DNA from: Bryoerythrophyllum caledonicum
Lineage: Eukaryota > Streptophyta > Bryopsida > Pottiales > Pottiaceae
Length of the DNA: 64,000 nt
Assembly: GCA_963971425.1 (NCBI GenBank)
Contig: OZ020520.1
Coordinates: 8,412,553-8,476,552, forward strand
Direction: 5' to 3'
A program made the position numbers and the translations under genes. Numbering within the stretch: position 1 is the stretch's first letter; each line of letters starts with the position of its first letter. The notes under the pieces are model-generated. The model searched no databases and was not told the origin of the DNA. It saw only the letters and a program-made list of their open reading frames with translations. Shown here in pieces: positions 10,581-20,873 of the stretch.

Positions 10581-13500
10581 ATGGAGGCCCCTCTCGGAGA
10601 GAGTTCGGCACCGAACCCTCCTGTTGTTACGAATGTAAGTCTTCCAGTTGATTACGGTTCTTTCAGTTGATAACTGTATTTGCGCTTGGTGCGCTCGATG
10701 CAAAATGTTTTGAAAACCTTACGGTTCTCTTGTTGGTCACAGGAGGGACCCGAGATGACACAGGATGTAGAGCTGCTGGAGCCTTCGGCCCCGAACCCTT
10801 GCATGGCGACTGAGGTAAGCCTTAACCCCGAAATTCGAAATCGACCAGAATGTTGTCAATCTGACTCTGGTCAGGCTCTCAGTTACTAAATTAAGATCTT
10901 ATGAAGTTACAATTTTGGAAGATTGTAGAGTTTTCCGAGACCTTTAAAATGACACCATTTATGCTTGAAAATTCCTCATACTTTAGGAGATATTCACGGT
11001 CAAAGGTCGAGATCTTCAAAGGTAGCAGGTCGAGCAACATCAACGCGTCGATGGTCTGTGCATGCATATTCTTCACGTCAATGAAGCCCATGTAGGTCTT
11101 GATCTCGAAGTACTCCCATATGTCCTTGTTAACCCCTAAAGTCGAAATCGACTTCTGGAAGGTTGTAGAGTTTTCCCATACCTTTAAAATGACACCATTC
11201 ATGCTTCAAAATTCCTCATACTTTAGGAGATAATCACGGTCAAAGTTTGAAAACACTGTTAGGGCATGCTGAAATCTGTCCAAAACTGCAGTGTATGCTC
11301 ATTTGTTCTCAAAATCTGCCCAAAATCAGATAGATCGCAGTAACTTCAAAAATTCACCAAAAATTGAGATTTTACATTTTTTCGAATTTTGTTTTTCGTT
11401 CATGTAAAAGGGGTAGTAAAGCATGATCTCACCGTTTGGATTTTCAATTCAATACTCTTTTTCATGCCTGTATTGTTGAAATTAAGCTTTTGTATTTGTA
11501 TATCAGCATACCTCTATGTGAAAAATTAAGCATTTCTTAAGGTTTTATAGGTCCTGAGATGGTAAAAATCATATGGACATATACTCACATAGGAACAAGA
11601 ATTTGAAGAGCCTCATGTCAAATTTCCTGTCAAAAATTGTTTTTTGGCCCCCAATACATTAGTTTTCCATTCTACAACAAGGAAAAAATGGTTTGTTTCA
11701 ACTTTGATCATTTCGATCTCACAAATGGTGAGAAATTTGAATCTAAGATTTGGTATGCATGTACATGTATAAGTTAGGTACTAGATCTTACGGTTACATA
11801 CTCGAAAATTTGTCAAAAGATAAAGATTTTCACCTTGCATTGAAAGAGGGCAGTTTTGAGGGTTTTTGGCAGTTTAGAGGCCTTTCGACTTTAGGGGTTA
11901 ATATTCTGCCTGAATTGTGCACATTGTCTATACTATTATATGTTTATATGGACGTAAGTGTTGTGCTCCTGTTCGATTTGAAATAATGTCAATTTAATTG
12001 GACTTTTCATGGAAATTATCCTGTGCTCATATTTCATGCCCCATGTTTAATGTGCCGCATGTGTTAACCCTGACTATTTTGAATGTATTGAGACCACTCT
12101 ACTTTCATGATATGTGTGTTACCTTGATTTGTTTTTTTGAAAGCTTTGGCATTATCTAGTATTGCTATGATTTAGTGAATTCTTTAATATTTGGATACAG
12201 GTCTCTGATTCGGTGGATTCAGTTGCCGACTCCGACGACTGCACAACGGTGAAGTGTCCACCAGATTGCCACGATGCTAAAGAAGGGGAGCGATTGCGGC
12301 GCAAGTTGGAGAAGCGAGACTATCACTCCGTTTTAAATAGCATGCGATCTTTGGATTCAGGGTTACGAATCCCATTATGCAGGCTCTTACCTTTGCCACG
12401 AGTTAGACCAGTTCAAGAGGTGGATGTCCGACGCTTGGAGATTCTTTTTGAAGATTGTGATGGATATGATGATGCAGATCGTGCTCTATACGTGTCCATC
12501 TACAATGATAAGGAGACCACTACTGACGTTGGAGACGAGCATCGGATTTCTTGGGGTCATCATTGGCATGATGCAAATGACCGGTTTGACGCCCAGCTTG
12601 AGTCTTCACCTTTATACGCTCATCTGAGAGGTAAGATGTTCTATGTTTGGGATGGCAATCACAGATTCTCCGCTTGGTGGCGCAAAATCAACAACGATCA
12701 TTCTGAGGAGGCTCGCTGGCATTTCTCAGTCATCTGCATCGTCTTGGACCCCCGAGGCCGCATTGGACCTCTTCTGAATGCAATGAATGACGTTAACTGG
12801 TATGTCTTTGAAATTTCTATTTATTCAAATTCCATTTTTTCATTTATTTTCTTTAACCACTCTCAAATTAGGTCCACTCAAAATGATCATGTCAAGACCA
12901 GTCTCCCTGCTCGATTGACACGGATGCGATATTTTGGAGCACTTTCATTGGAGGACTTTCGTGACTTGCTGACTCCCACTGAGTACAAAACTTGTGGAAA
13001 AATAAAAAAGAGTAGGCCGACGTGGTTCCCTCTCACGGTTGATGTCTTCATCTCCTTTTTGTATCGGGTGCGTTTTCTTTTATCACATTTGAGATTTCAA
13101 GATTATTTCACTCAATATTTAATAAATACTCAGTTGCTGATAATAGAAACTTATCCCCAGGCGGACATATCCCGTGCTTCTGATGAGGCTGTCCGTGAGT
13201 ACAATGATCGTACTCAGGAGAAGGATAGGACTGCGGAGGCCGTGTGGGGGGTCATGCAGGCTGCTTCAGAAAAAGCCATTAAAGTCATTAAGCAGAGGGA
13301 CTTTCTAAAGTACTTGACTGTGGCGAATCCTAGAAATGGGGAGGATTTCTTCAATCAGGTTAGAGCATTTCATCTCTATTTCTTCTTTCATGTCATTTAC
13401 ATATACTGTCTTTCATGACTTTTCATATTTTATTTATTCTCATATATCATAAATATTTTTTATGGGCAACAGATCAATTTGCACTATAGTACAAATTCCA

Positions 13501-16174
13501 AGCCGGAGATGACGATTGAGAAGCTTCAAAAGATTGCAACATCTGTGGTGGAGCCAGAATTCAAAGCCAAATGGCTTCGGTGGTGGAATTCAGGCACTAT
13601 GCGGCGAGCCGCCTACCGCTTCCTTCCTACCAATTTTAAGGAGGCAGACCTTGATACTTGGCTCAACAAAGCCACATTTTGGGCTCAGGTAATGTGATTT
13701 CCTTGCATTCATTCTTCTTCTTCTGTAACTTCATTTATTTCCACTCCTTGATTATATATCTTCTTTGCAGATCGAAGACCGTGTTGTCAAGCAGTTCAAT
13801 GAGATTTCTGGTGATGAATTGGGTAATATTGATTGGAGTGCATCTGGAGGCATCAAAAAGCCCTCAGATTTTGTGGAGTCTTGGAGAATTTTACTTTGGG
13901 ACAAAGCGTTCCAAACTTTTCTCCACCCAAATGCTACCCCTCCTTTTATGAAGGGATCCATATTTGATGATCATCCTGGAGCTCAATTGGCAGAGAGACG
14001 GGTGTTATATCGGTAATATATGAACCTTATATATTTATAATTGTCTCCTTTTACTACATTGAATTTTTTGAGCTTACTAAATATTTTTCTTTTGGCAGAT
14101 ATATGATGCGGGAGCTTATTACTAAACATGCCATTCCATCTCAATCTCTCCCACCCTATGTTGAAGCTTGGATCAAGCTTTCCTCCGACCTTTGCATGTA
14201 TACTCCAGTGCAACAAAAGAGGTACGCAACCAATCACCTCCAAGCTGGGTGTTGGTACCTTGATTGTTCACCAAACTATACTCCGGACGATGAGGTACAC
14301 ATTAGGAATAGCCTTGATGCTGCTTCTGTGTCTCCTATTGGAGCTACCGACGTTGTCGACCTTCTTGAGGAAGACTCCATTCAACCAATTCATGTTCGTG
14401 GCGACGGTTCTTCTCAGAAGAAGAAACCTTTGACCAAAGCCCAGAAGGAGGCGGTAGACAAGGTTGCGCAAGTGAAGGAGGTAGGAGATGCCACTACTGC
14501 TGCGGCCTCTAGTCTTCCTACATTCTCAGTATTACCTAGCAATATCACTGCCCCAACAAGTGACCAACATGGTATGTTACCACACTCTTCATCTCAGTTC
14601 CCTACCACTTCAAGTGTTGCACAAGCCACGGAGGAGCTCCTTGGGCAACGGAAAGTCCGCCAGCTGCCCTCTGCTTCAACCTCTGTTGCACAGATACATC
14701 CTTTGGAGGTGATGTTGGAAAATGCATCCCTTTTTGCGGTAATGGAGACTCTTGGTAGGCCAACAGGCCCTGATCAATTATGGGAGAAGCTTCATCAATT
14801 TATTACCCAGGTATTTTTTCATATTTATTACCTATTTTGGTTCTTTAGACTATTCATCAGATTATTCATCATTTCATCTCATTCCTTATTGTTTCATGCA
14901 GGTTGGTTCTGGTCGAACACGTCGTGTGTCTTCTCCACATTGTAAGAACACCGGTCTGGATCTCATCATCGCCGACATTCCAGAGAATCTGCCAGTGCCT
15001 GGCATTTCAATGCCGCCTTCGACAATTCCACAATGGAATTCACGACCTGAACGGTATGTAGAGTCCATTTTTGAGTTTGGTGATGCATATTTGCATGATG
15101 ACGCCGCCATTCTTCTATTCCACTGCGATGATCGTGCACTCTGTTCCGAAGTTGAAGAAGTTGCGGAGCAGTATAGCTTCCACCTTTGTAAAGATTGGTG
15201 GGGAATTAATGATATTGCCTTGGCATCACCAAAGTTCCCCTCGACCACGGTACGATATATTTTCCAATTCCATTGTCTCTTTTGGAATTTTTTTTATCAT
15301 TTTTGATTTTTAATGGATTGGGTCTATTGCAGTCGCATCGCTTTTGGATCCAGCTCTTTGTCCGTGATGAACCCATTCAATCACAGTTCTCTATCATAGA
15401 GAATCGCGAGCTTTCGGATGTGGGTCTCGAAGTTGAGCAGACTGACACTTTTTTCAATCTCACCACCGTCAAGAACCAGCTCATGCGAGGGAGTTTGCCC
15501 TGGCGTGGTGCACGGGAAAAAGATCCCCTTTTCATGCAAGTCTTGATTGAGTCCTTCACAAAACCTGGTGACATCGTGTTGGATTGGAAGGCCTCCACTG
15601 GTACCTTTCATGAACTCTTTATTTATTTTTGCAATTTGATTTATTGTTAACCATTATCATATGATTATTTATATGTTTTCTAATTCTTGCAGGTGCCTCT
15701 ATTCGTGCCTGCCAAGCCACTGGTAGGCACATTGTTGCATTTGAAGATGATCTGGATATCTTCACTACAATCCTACAGCCTTTGGTTGCTAAGCCTTCTC
15801 CTCCTCCGGCGGTTGCCAGGAAGGCTGTCAGGAAGGCTAGCCAGCCTCTTTTAGAGGAGCGCCCATCAAAGAAGCCAAAACGCAATCGATTTGCCTGTGC
15901 GTAAGTTTTTTTTTATTTATCCATTCTAAAATATTTGTAATCCATATACTCTACTTGTTAGCGGATCACTAACTGTATGTTATGCAGAGCTTTTCGTTCG
16001 AGCCTTCTAGAGGCTTTCACGCTTCCAAGCTATGCCGAGGATATGGCTATTGCATATGCACACACTCCTTCTCCTGCTCCTTCTCCTCCCCGCCGCGCAT
16101 TCCATTCAAGTGTGGAACAATTTATGGATGTTGAGGCTTCGGAAGGGGATGTTAGTGAGGGATATAGTAGTTAG
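10581..16174 (+). CDS. ParB/Srx-like domain fused to degenerate class-beta DNA methyltransferase domain
   Basis: Twelve exons: 10581-10634, 10743-10814, 12201-12799, 12872-13067, 13161-13358, 13473-13688, 13771-14012, 14099-14810, 14902-15249, 15333-15600, 15693-15900, 15988-16174. Every junction has GT-AG ends and phases agree, giving 1,099 residues. Residues 105-230 fit a ParB/sulfiredoxin-like domain: PVQEVDVRRLE, then FYVWDGNHRFSAW (DGNHR at 193-197). The middle is Ser/Thr-rich with basic KKKPLTKAQKE. The C-terminal third follows N4-cytosine/N6-adenine methylases in class-beta order: LDLIIADIPE (788-791, DPPY position), a sheet-rich core, then FTKPGDIVLDWKASTG (963-969, SAM-loop position). 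A basic SKKPKRNR tail follows. In prokaryotes ParB-methylase fusions modify phage or plasmid DNA. Here PPY and most loop glycines are gone, so methylation seems unlikely while SAM-fold or DNA binding may persist. The 5' end is uncertain. Confidence 0.8.
10912..11244 (+). repeat. Direct repeats of about 93 bp in the long intron
   Basis: Two copies, about 10912-11006 and 11152-11244, share blocks such as TTGTAGAGTTTTCC, CTTTAAAATGACACCATT and CTTTAGGAGATA. Between and after them, TTAACCCCTAAAGTCGAAA (near 11129) recurs in inverted form near 11880. The 1.39-kb intron (10815-12200) therefore probably contains an older inserted repeat. No coding potential is seen. Confidence 0.65.
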
Positions 16175-17189
16175 GAAGGGTCTTCACTTGTAGCCCGTGA
16201 TTTTACTAGTATTTGTATTTTCAGTGTCATTGATTTGTGAGTCCGACATGCATATTTTTTATGTGCAATTTGGCTAACAATCATTACATGTGTTTCTAAA
16301 TATTTATTTTATATATTATCTATTTTGTATATGGCCTACTACTATTCATAGTTTTATTTGTGGGCCATAAATAGTGACTAATGTATTAAATATAATGAAG
16401 TAAATAAATTGGTAGAATTTATGAGAATTTACCCTTAGTTAGTCAATTAGATGTGTGTATATGATTAGCAAAGATGTTTCACTCAAATTTGAATTTCTAG
16501 TTTAGCAAGGATTGTATTTATCAAAGTCATTTTGTATTAGTGGGTAACGGTGACTTATCTAGAGAAATGATATGGATGGAAGTTGTACTGGTTATCACTA
16601 ACCAGTATTAAAGCTTGAGGTTTCTCATTGCAAAAAACATGTTTTTAAATAATTGAAAATAAAAATAAAATAAAAATATAGACAAAGAAAGAGAAGAAAA
16701 TGAAAATGAAGATAAAATTTTAAACAAGAAAAAATAGAAGAAGAAAAAAAGGTAAAAACGTTATTATATATATATAGATATAAATAAAGAAAAGAAGGAA
16801 ATGAAGAAGAGAAAAAATGGAAAAGAAGAAGAAGAGAATAATCTTAAAAGAAAATGATAAGAAAATAATGGAAAGAGAAAAAGAAAAAGAAAAGAGAATG
16901 AAGAAAAAAAACAAAGAAGAAGAAAAAGAAGATGAATGGAGATGAAGAACAACAACAACAATATAAAAAAAAATCAAATAAAATCAAATCCTCCTACCGT
17001 TTTGTTTGCTCTTTTTTTCTCAAAATTTCAATACAACAGATATAATGTCAAAATGCCCCACTCACTTTAAACAAATCCCACGGTTATAGAACCTCTAATT
17101 ACTAAAAAAATCCATCCAACCTCTGATAATCCACGGTAATAAATCCCTAATATCTAAATTTTTGGAACTTTCATCTCGTCGTCGCTTAA
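16175..17189. other. 3' flank of the ParB-methylase gene; A/G-rich tract
   Basis: AT-rich noncoding sequence. From about 16640 to 16975 the plus strand is almost pure purine (GAAGAAAAAGAAG type). Open frames on the other strand are Phe/Leu/Ser low complexity and are not genes. The polyadenylation site of the gene should lie near 16200-16330 (TATTTATTTT runs). Confidence 0.6.
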
Positions 17190-17246
17190 AATTCTCTGCT
17201 CACCGCTCACAGCTCACCGCTCTACGCTCACATAATAGCATTCCCC
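17190..17246 (-). repeat. Right terminal inverted repeat of the MULE
   Basis: Read on the minus strand it begins GGGGAATGCTATTATGTGAGC and continues with GAGC-containing heptamers, GTAGAGC, GGTGAGC, TGTGAGC and GGTGAGC. It pairs with the left repeat at 2876. The target duplication follows at 17247-17256. Confidence 0.85.
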
Positions 17247-17256
17247 CCATACGCAC

Positions 17257-18268
17257 CGCAGCCACCGGACCAGCACAACTTGGAGGCAAGTCTTACCCGG
17301 CCTCCGAGCTACTTGAGGCCATTTGCGTATATGTGGAAGACTCGGATAGGACCTTGGGACAAGCAAGCAGCTTGGTGGGTAACCCTCCACGTGAAGGGTT
17401 GATCGCTGCGATCAAGGAGAAGGTCGGAGGAGCTGGCGATCTTCGCCTCATGGAGCAGAAGGTTAACCGACTAACGCTTGAGGTGACAAAGGTAAGGAGT
17501 CGAGCGTTGGAGGCAGAGAGAAGTTGCAAGGCGGCTCTTCTCCAAGCCAATGCCTTGACGTCAGCGTTACAGCAAGTAGACGAAGCATTACGTTTCCCCG
17601 CAGATGTGGTACTTAAAGCCAAGATGTTCGATGCTCAATTGGAGAGGGATGACCACATCTCCAGCAAGCGGGTGATTGCCTTCGTGATGGAGCAAACCGT
17701 GAAGGTTGAGGCGGCTTATGCCAACATGCAGTTATTGGTGAGCAATCTCACTCACATTCTATCCAAGTTTGTGGAAGACTCCGACAGTTCCAGCAAGGAT
17801 GAAGACTCGGGTTCGGAGATCAACTCGGAGGAGCGTCACCTCGGCGATCACGGCCCACGGAAGGAGAAGGAAGTAGTGGACCTTGACAGCCTGGATCTGC
17901 CCCCTCCACTCGTGAGCTCGAGGGTCCCGGCATGACCATTCCCTTCGGAGGTCCCCACACCGATGCAGAGCGGTTGGAAGGAACGGCCGGGGGTTGCGAT
18001 GGAGCCCCCTCTTCCAGTACATCCGCGCCAGCTGCCAATCGGAGATTCTCCGCGCACTATGCCGATTGTGGCCCCTTTGCAGAGCGGGCTTCACATTGGA
18101 AAGACCGCAAGTGAGAGTTCCTCTTACATGTACACTCCAGGACAGATATCCGGCCCGGATATCATCATGGGCACCCCGAGTCAGGCATCGGCCCCTCCGA
18201 CACGATCCGGGCCACATCTGTGCATGACTACCGTGTCAATTACCCTGGATGGCCCGGATTCCTCCTTG
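17257..18268 (+). pseudogene. Element X ORF, copy A, second part
   Basis: The frame continues from 2875. Conserved blocks shared with copy B include QLGGK-YPASEL, a leucine/charge heptad region from GGAGDLR to ALQQV that is likely coiled coil, FPADVV, then KAKMF and HISSKRVIAF. An acidic Asp/Ser-rich stretch and a VVDLDS motif follow. One in-frame TGA sits at 17933-17935, where copy B reads Cys. The Pro/Ser-rich C-terminal part stops matching copy B at about 18268, where an inverted block begins, so the last 100 or more residues are lost. The coiled coil suggests oligomerisation; function is otherwise unknown. It was split by the MULE, and the joined frame is consistent. Confidence 0.7.
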
Positions 18269-18640
18269 CCTTCGACGGTGTACTCTAGAACCTCTTATTC
18301 CCCTTCACCACGACTAATCTATTTGAGGGAACAAGGAAACAATCACAAGGGGTCAGAGTTAGAGTCACGCCCAACTAACCATCTAACCATCTCACCTGTT
18401 ATTCCCCTCCACCACGACTAATCTACTTGAGGGAACAAGGAAACAATCACAAGGGGTCAGAGTTAGAGTCACGCCCAACTAACCTTCTAACCATCTCACC
18501 TGTTATTCCCCTCCACCACGACTAATCTACTTGAGGGAACAAGGAAACAATGACTCGACGGTTAGTATGGACTTGAGGAGTGGACTACTTGAGATGGTAG
18601 TCACAGTCATATAGAATCCGAGCTCTCCAACCGTCGAAGG
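18269..18640. repeat. 372-bp block inverted relative to element X copy B
   Basis: The block is bounded by CCTTCGACGG (18269-18278) and its reverse complement CCGTCGAAGG (18631-18640). Its reverse complement matches copy B at about 42340-42590, including GGAGAGCTCGGATT and AAGTAGTCCACTCCTCAAGT. Each boundary is followed by GGTGTACTCTAGA. The block contains nearly three copies of a 104-bp unit with TTGAGGGAACAAGGAAACA (unit starts near 18311, 18415 and 18519). Copy B has two such units at 103-bp spacing. Confidence 0.8.
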
Positions 18641-19235
18641 TGTACTCTAGATCCCAGACGCATCAACCTTTGGTCGGATAGGTTGATCCATAGGAGCTCT
18701 ACACACCATCAACCCTTCGTGTTGAGGATGGAGTAGACTGGTTTGACCTAAGGGCAGTAAGTCCAGACCGACTCTAACAGCTCGGATTATCTTGAGAGAA
18801 GAGAGGAGATCCAACTAACCCCTTTGCGAGGTGACCATCGGAGTAATTGGAGGAGGACTTTGTTCCCTGAAGAAAAGGAGTGGGAATCGGGTACCCGGGG
18901 CTAATAGCTAGGCGAACCCACGACGAACTATTCCTTTAGCTGATTCTGAGGTGAAGAAAGGACTAACAGCTCGAAGGGTGGGTACACCACGTACGTGCCA
19001 CAAGAGTAAGTGTTAGTCGTTAAAGCCTAAGCCTTATCCCCTCTTACGGGGGGGAACCCAGTGACACCACAACCATCCCAAGTTAGTGAGTAGGAGTCAT
19101 TGGAGAAACCGTGAAGAAGAAGTAACGTTTACTAAAACTTGTTTGAGTCCGTGAACCGTCGTTTATGGTGGTAAAACACTCTCCGGATACGCAAGTATCC
19201 GGATGTCTATAATGTATATAGTTGTAAAGGTCATG
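18641..19235. other. 3' noncoding part of X copy A
   Basis: No gene seen. Short blocks match copy B (for example CTCTAACAGCTCG, then ACCATCCCAAGTTAG), showing homologous but diverged 3' regions. Confidence 0.6.
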
Positions 19236-19436
19236 TACGATCCGGGACATGTGGAATCCGGGCCATGTGGAATCCGGGCCATGTACGATCCGGGCCATGT
19301 ACGATCCGGGCCATGTAGGATCCGGGCCATGTAGGATCCGGGCCATGTGGGATCCGGGCCATGTATGATCCGGGCCATGTGGAATCCGGGCCATGTACGA
19401 TCCGGGCCATGTGGAATCCGGGCCATGTAAAGTACT
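19236..19436 (+). repeat. Minisatellite of 15-16 bp, unit GATCCGGGCCATGTA
   Basis: About 13 head-to-tail units alternate between GATCCGGGCCATGTA and GAATCCGGGCCATGT-G. They lie in the 3' part of X copy A. Open frames across all three minus-strand phases are by-products of the repeat. Copy B has a different array at the matching place (CCGCCGTGG units near 43410-43460). Confidence 0.85.
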
Positions 19437-19539
19437 TGGGTGGGGCGATTTGTGTAATTAACGCCCACCGTTGTAATCTAAACATTTCTCTCTTTTCTTT
19501 TGATGTATATATTGTATAGTTAACCTTGTACAGATCATG

Positions 19540-19644
19540 GTTTGTTGTTAGTCGTTGTAGTTCTCGGTGACTCTCTGTGGGAACGATTACCTTAAGGGTA
19601 TCTTTGTGTTAAGATGTGAATACTTGCCAACGCGTACTACGACA
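19540..19644 (+). repeat. LTR-like 3' end of X copy A
   Basis: GTTGTAGTTCTCGGTGA, then CTCTGTGGGAACGA, then GTTAAGATGTGAATACTTGCC, ends in TACTACGACA. Copy B shows the same end at 43600-43699. The gypsy LTR in this window also contains CTCTGTGGGAACGA near its 3' end, which supports an LTR origin for element X. Confidence 0.65.
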
Positions 19645-19649
19645 AAATT

Positions 19650-20357
19650 GATCCATTATTTTGGATGACACAAGACTATGAGGTGGAGATACGGGCGTGA
19701 GAGATTGAAGATGGCGAGCAACAAGAGTTGTTTTGCCGCAATTTTGGGGGGCATTGGAACACTGAGCACAAACGTTTCTTGCAATTTCTTCTAAGGAGAG
19801 CTGAGAAGGGATAAGATGGTGTATGGCATGAGGTAAACGATGGCATTGAGTTGAGAGATGAGTACAAGAAGTACAATCGTACTTTAGTGGGAAGAGCCCT
19901 AGTCCTTGCAAAGTTGGAAGAGGCCGCAAAGCTACGGAGTTCAACGAAAGAGGATTCTTTTAAAGACGTAGACTATTCTTATTGGGATGCGGTGCAAGCA
20001 TTTGATTGGAGGATTGAGGACATCATTGGCTATTGGTAGAATGTGCTGCAGAAATCCGAAGGAAAATTATTGGTCTCATTCCCATAGAATGACGCTTTTG
20101 TGAATAAGGTGGTGGAATAAATAAAGAAGGCCATGGAAATCTTTGCAGCAAAGAAGGTGGATCCCGGCGGGAAGCAGAAGAGGGATGATGGCAATGACAG
20201 CGACGATAGTTGGTGGTCGGAGATGCATAGGGAAATTGCAGCCGTGGATGGAGAGTACAAAGTGGGGGAGAGGATTGCTAGGCCAAGCCAGAGACCGCGG
20301 ACTCCTAGAAGCACTCGAACGGATCGTACCGATGAGCCTTCTTCTTCAAGGCAATAG
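19650..20357 (+). pseudogene. Coiled-coil/RING gene RING1, 3' part
   Basis: One frame runs from the target duplication through blocks such as FWMTQDYEVEIRA, HKRFLQFLLRRAEKG and YWDAVQAFDWRIEDIIGYW to a Ser/Arg-rich end (TPRSTRTDRTDEPSSSR). It contains stops TGA, TAA, TAG, TAG and TAA, each one C-to-T change from CGA, CAA or CAG, and no frameshift. Orientation, the AAATT duplication and coding on both sides argue that this is the C-terminal part of the gene cut at 841. The matching part of the paralogue at 49890-52096 falls in or beyond the N gap, so the pairing is not fully proven. No catalytic domain is recognised here. Confidence 0.55.
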
Positions 20358-20873
20358 AATGGGGTAGATGAATGTAAGGCTTAGCGTAGTTGTTATTTAA
20401 GGAATGATGTGGCAAGAAGTTGCAAGCATGCCGTGGTGGGGCATACTTTTTGAAATAAAGGTTTACAATTTGTAAGATATATTGTCAACTTGTTAGTTCT
20501 TCAATTGTATGTGGATGTTAGAAATGTTGTGGTGCATCAAATGGATGCGAAGCAGTGAAATGAATAGAAGTTTGCAAACTCGAAGTACATTTTGCATACA
20601 ATAAGAATGTCATGTTTAAGTCATTTTGTATGGGATGACTAAATCCATACACAAAACACAAGACAATAGAATAGCAAAAGAGATGGATATAAAACTTGTG
20701 CATATATGAAAAAACTTTATTGCTATTTGGAATAAATCCAAGAATCAATTGAGACAATAAAAGCTTTTAATGCATATGTAGAACGACTATAAAGTATCCT
20801 AAACTCGAACTACAATATGAACATATAAAATAAGTGCGGTGAACGCATACTACGTAAATGGGCCAAAATTTTC
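20358..20873. other. Intergenic, no gene seen
   Basis: AT-rich sequence between the convergent ends of RING1 (plus) and the hAT1 transposase (minus). Nothing recognisable. Confidence 0.6.

Larger units (their letters stand above)
2876..17246. mobile_element. MULE-like DNA transposon, 14,371 bp, carrying a ParB-methylase gene
   Basis: The boundaries are set by the 10-bp duplication CCATACGCAC and by terminal inverted repeats of roughly 35-60 bp containing several GTGAGC units. The element is inserted in the X ORF. Removing it restores a reading frame that matches copy B. Inside are a SWIM-type MULE transposase on the minus strand (6962-3287) and, divergent to it, a spliced plus-strand gene (10581-16174, possibly starting at 8031). 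Both coding regions lack premature stops, unlike nearly every other gene in the window. This points to a recent and possibly active insertion. I know of no standard MULE with this gene content. Confidence 0.88.
842..19644 (+). mobile_element. Element X, copy A (about 4.4 kb without its nested MULE)
   Basis: The right end, TACTACGACA, matches the right end of copy B (TGCTACGACA), and 5-bp AAATT repeats flank the element (837-841 and 19645-19649). The last 100 bases contain CTCTGTGGGAACGA, a signature of the 3' end of plant Ty3/gypsy LTRs. The left end is altered relative to copy B, which starts TGTCGTACCACG. Subtracting the nested 14,371-bp MULE and its 10-bp duplication leaves about 4,422 bp, close to the 4,484 bp of copy B. 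Order: leader with tandem repeats, one long ORF, then a noncoding 3' part with further repeats. I see no long direct repeats at the two ends and no reverse transcriptase. It could be a very long solo LTR with an internal ORF, or a non-autonomous element of unknown class. Confidence 0.7.

Noticed and set aside
12201..13418. ParB-like segment as a bacterial contaminant or chromosome-partition gene
   Set aside because: It is interrupted by spliceable introns in correct phase, sits inside a transposon with target duplications in plant-type DNA, and has no parA or parS context.
16640..16977. Phe-rich membrane protein on the minus strand
   Set aside because: Purine/pyrimidine low-complexity tract. 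No codon structure.
19083..19485. Pro/His-rich repeat protein on the minus strand (MARIPHGPD units)
   Set aside because: All three phases are open across a 15-16-bp repeat. No start context and no non-repeat domain.
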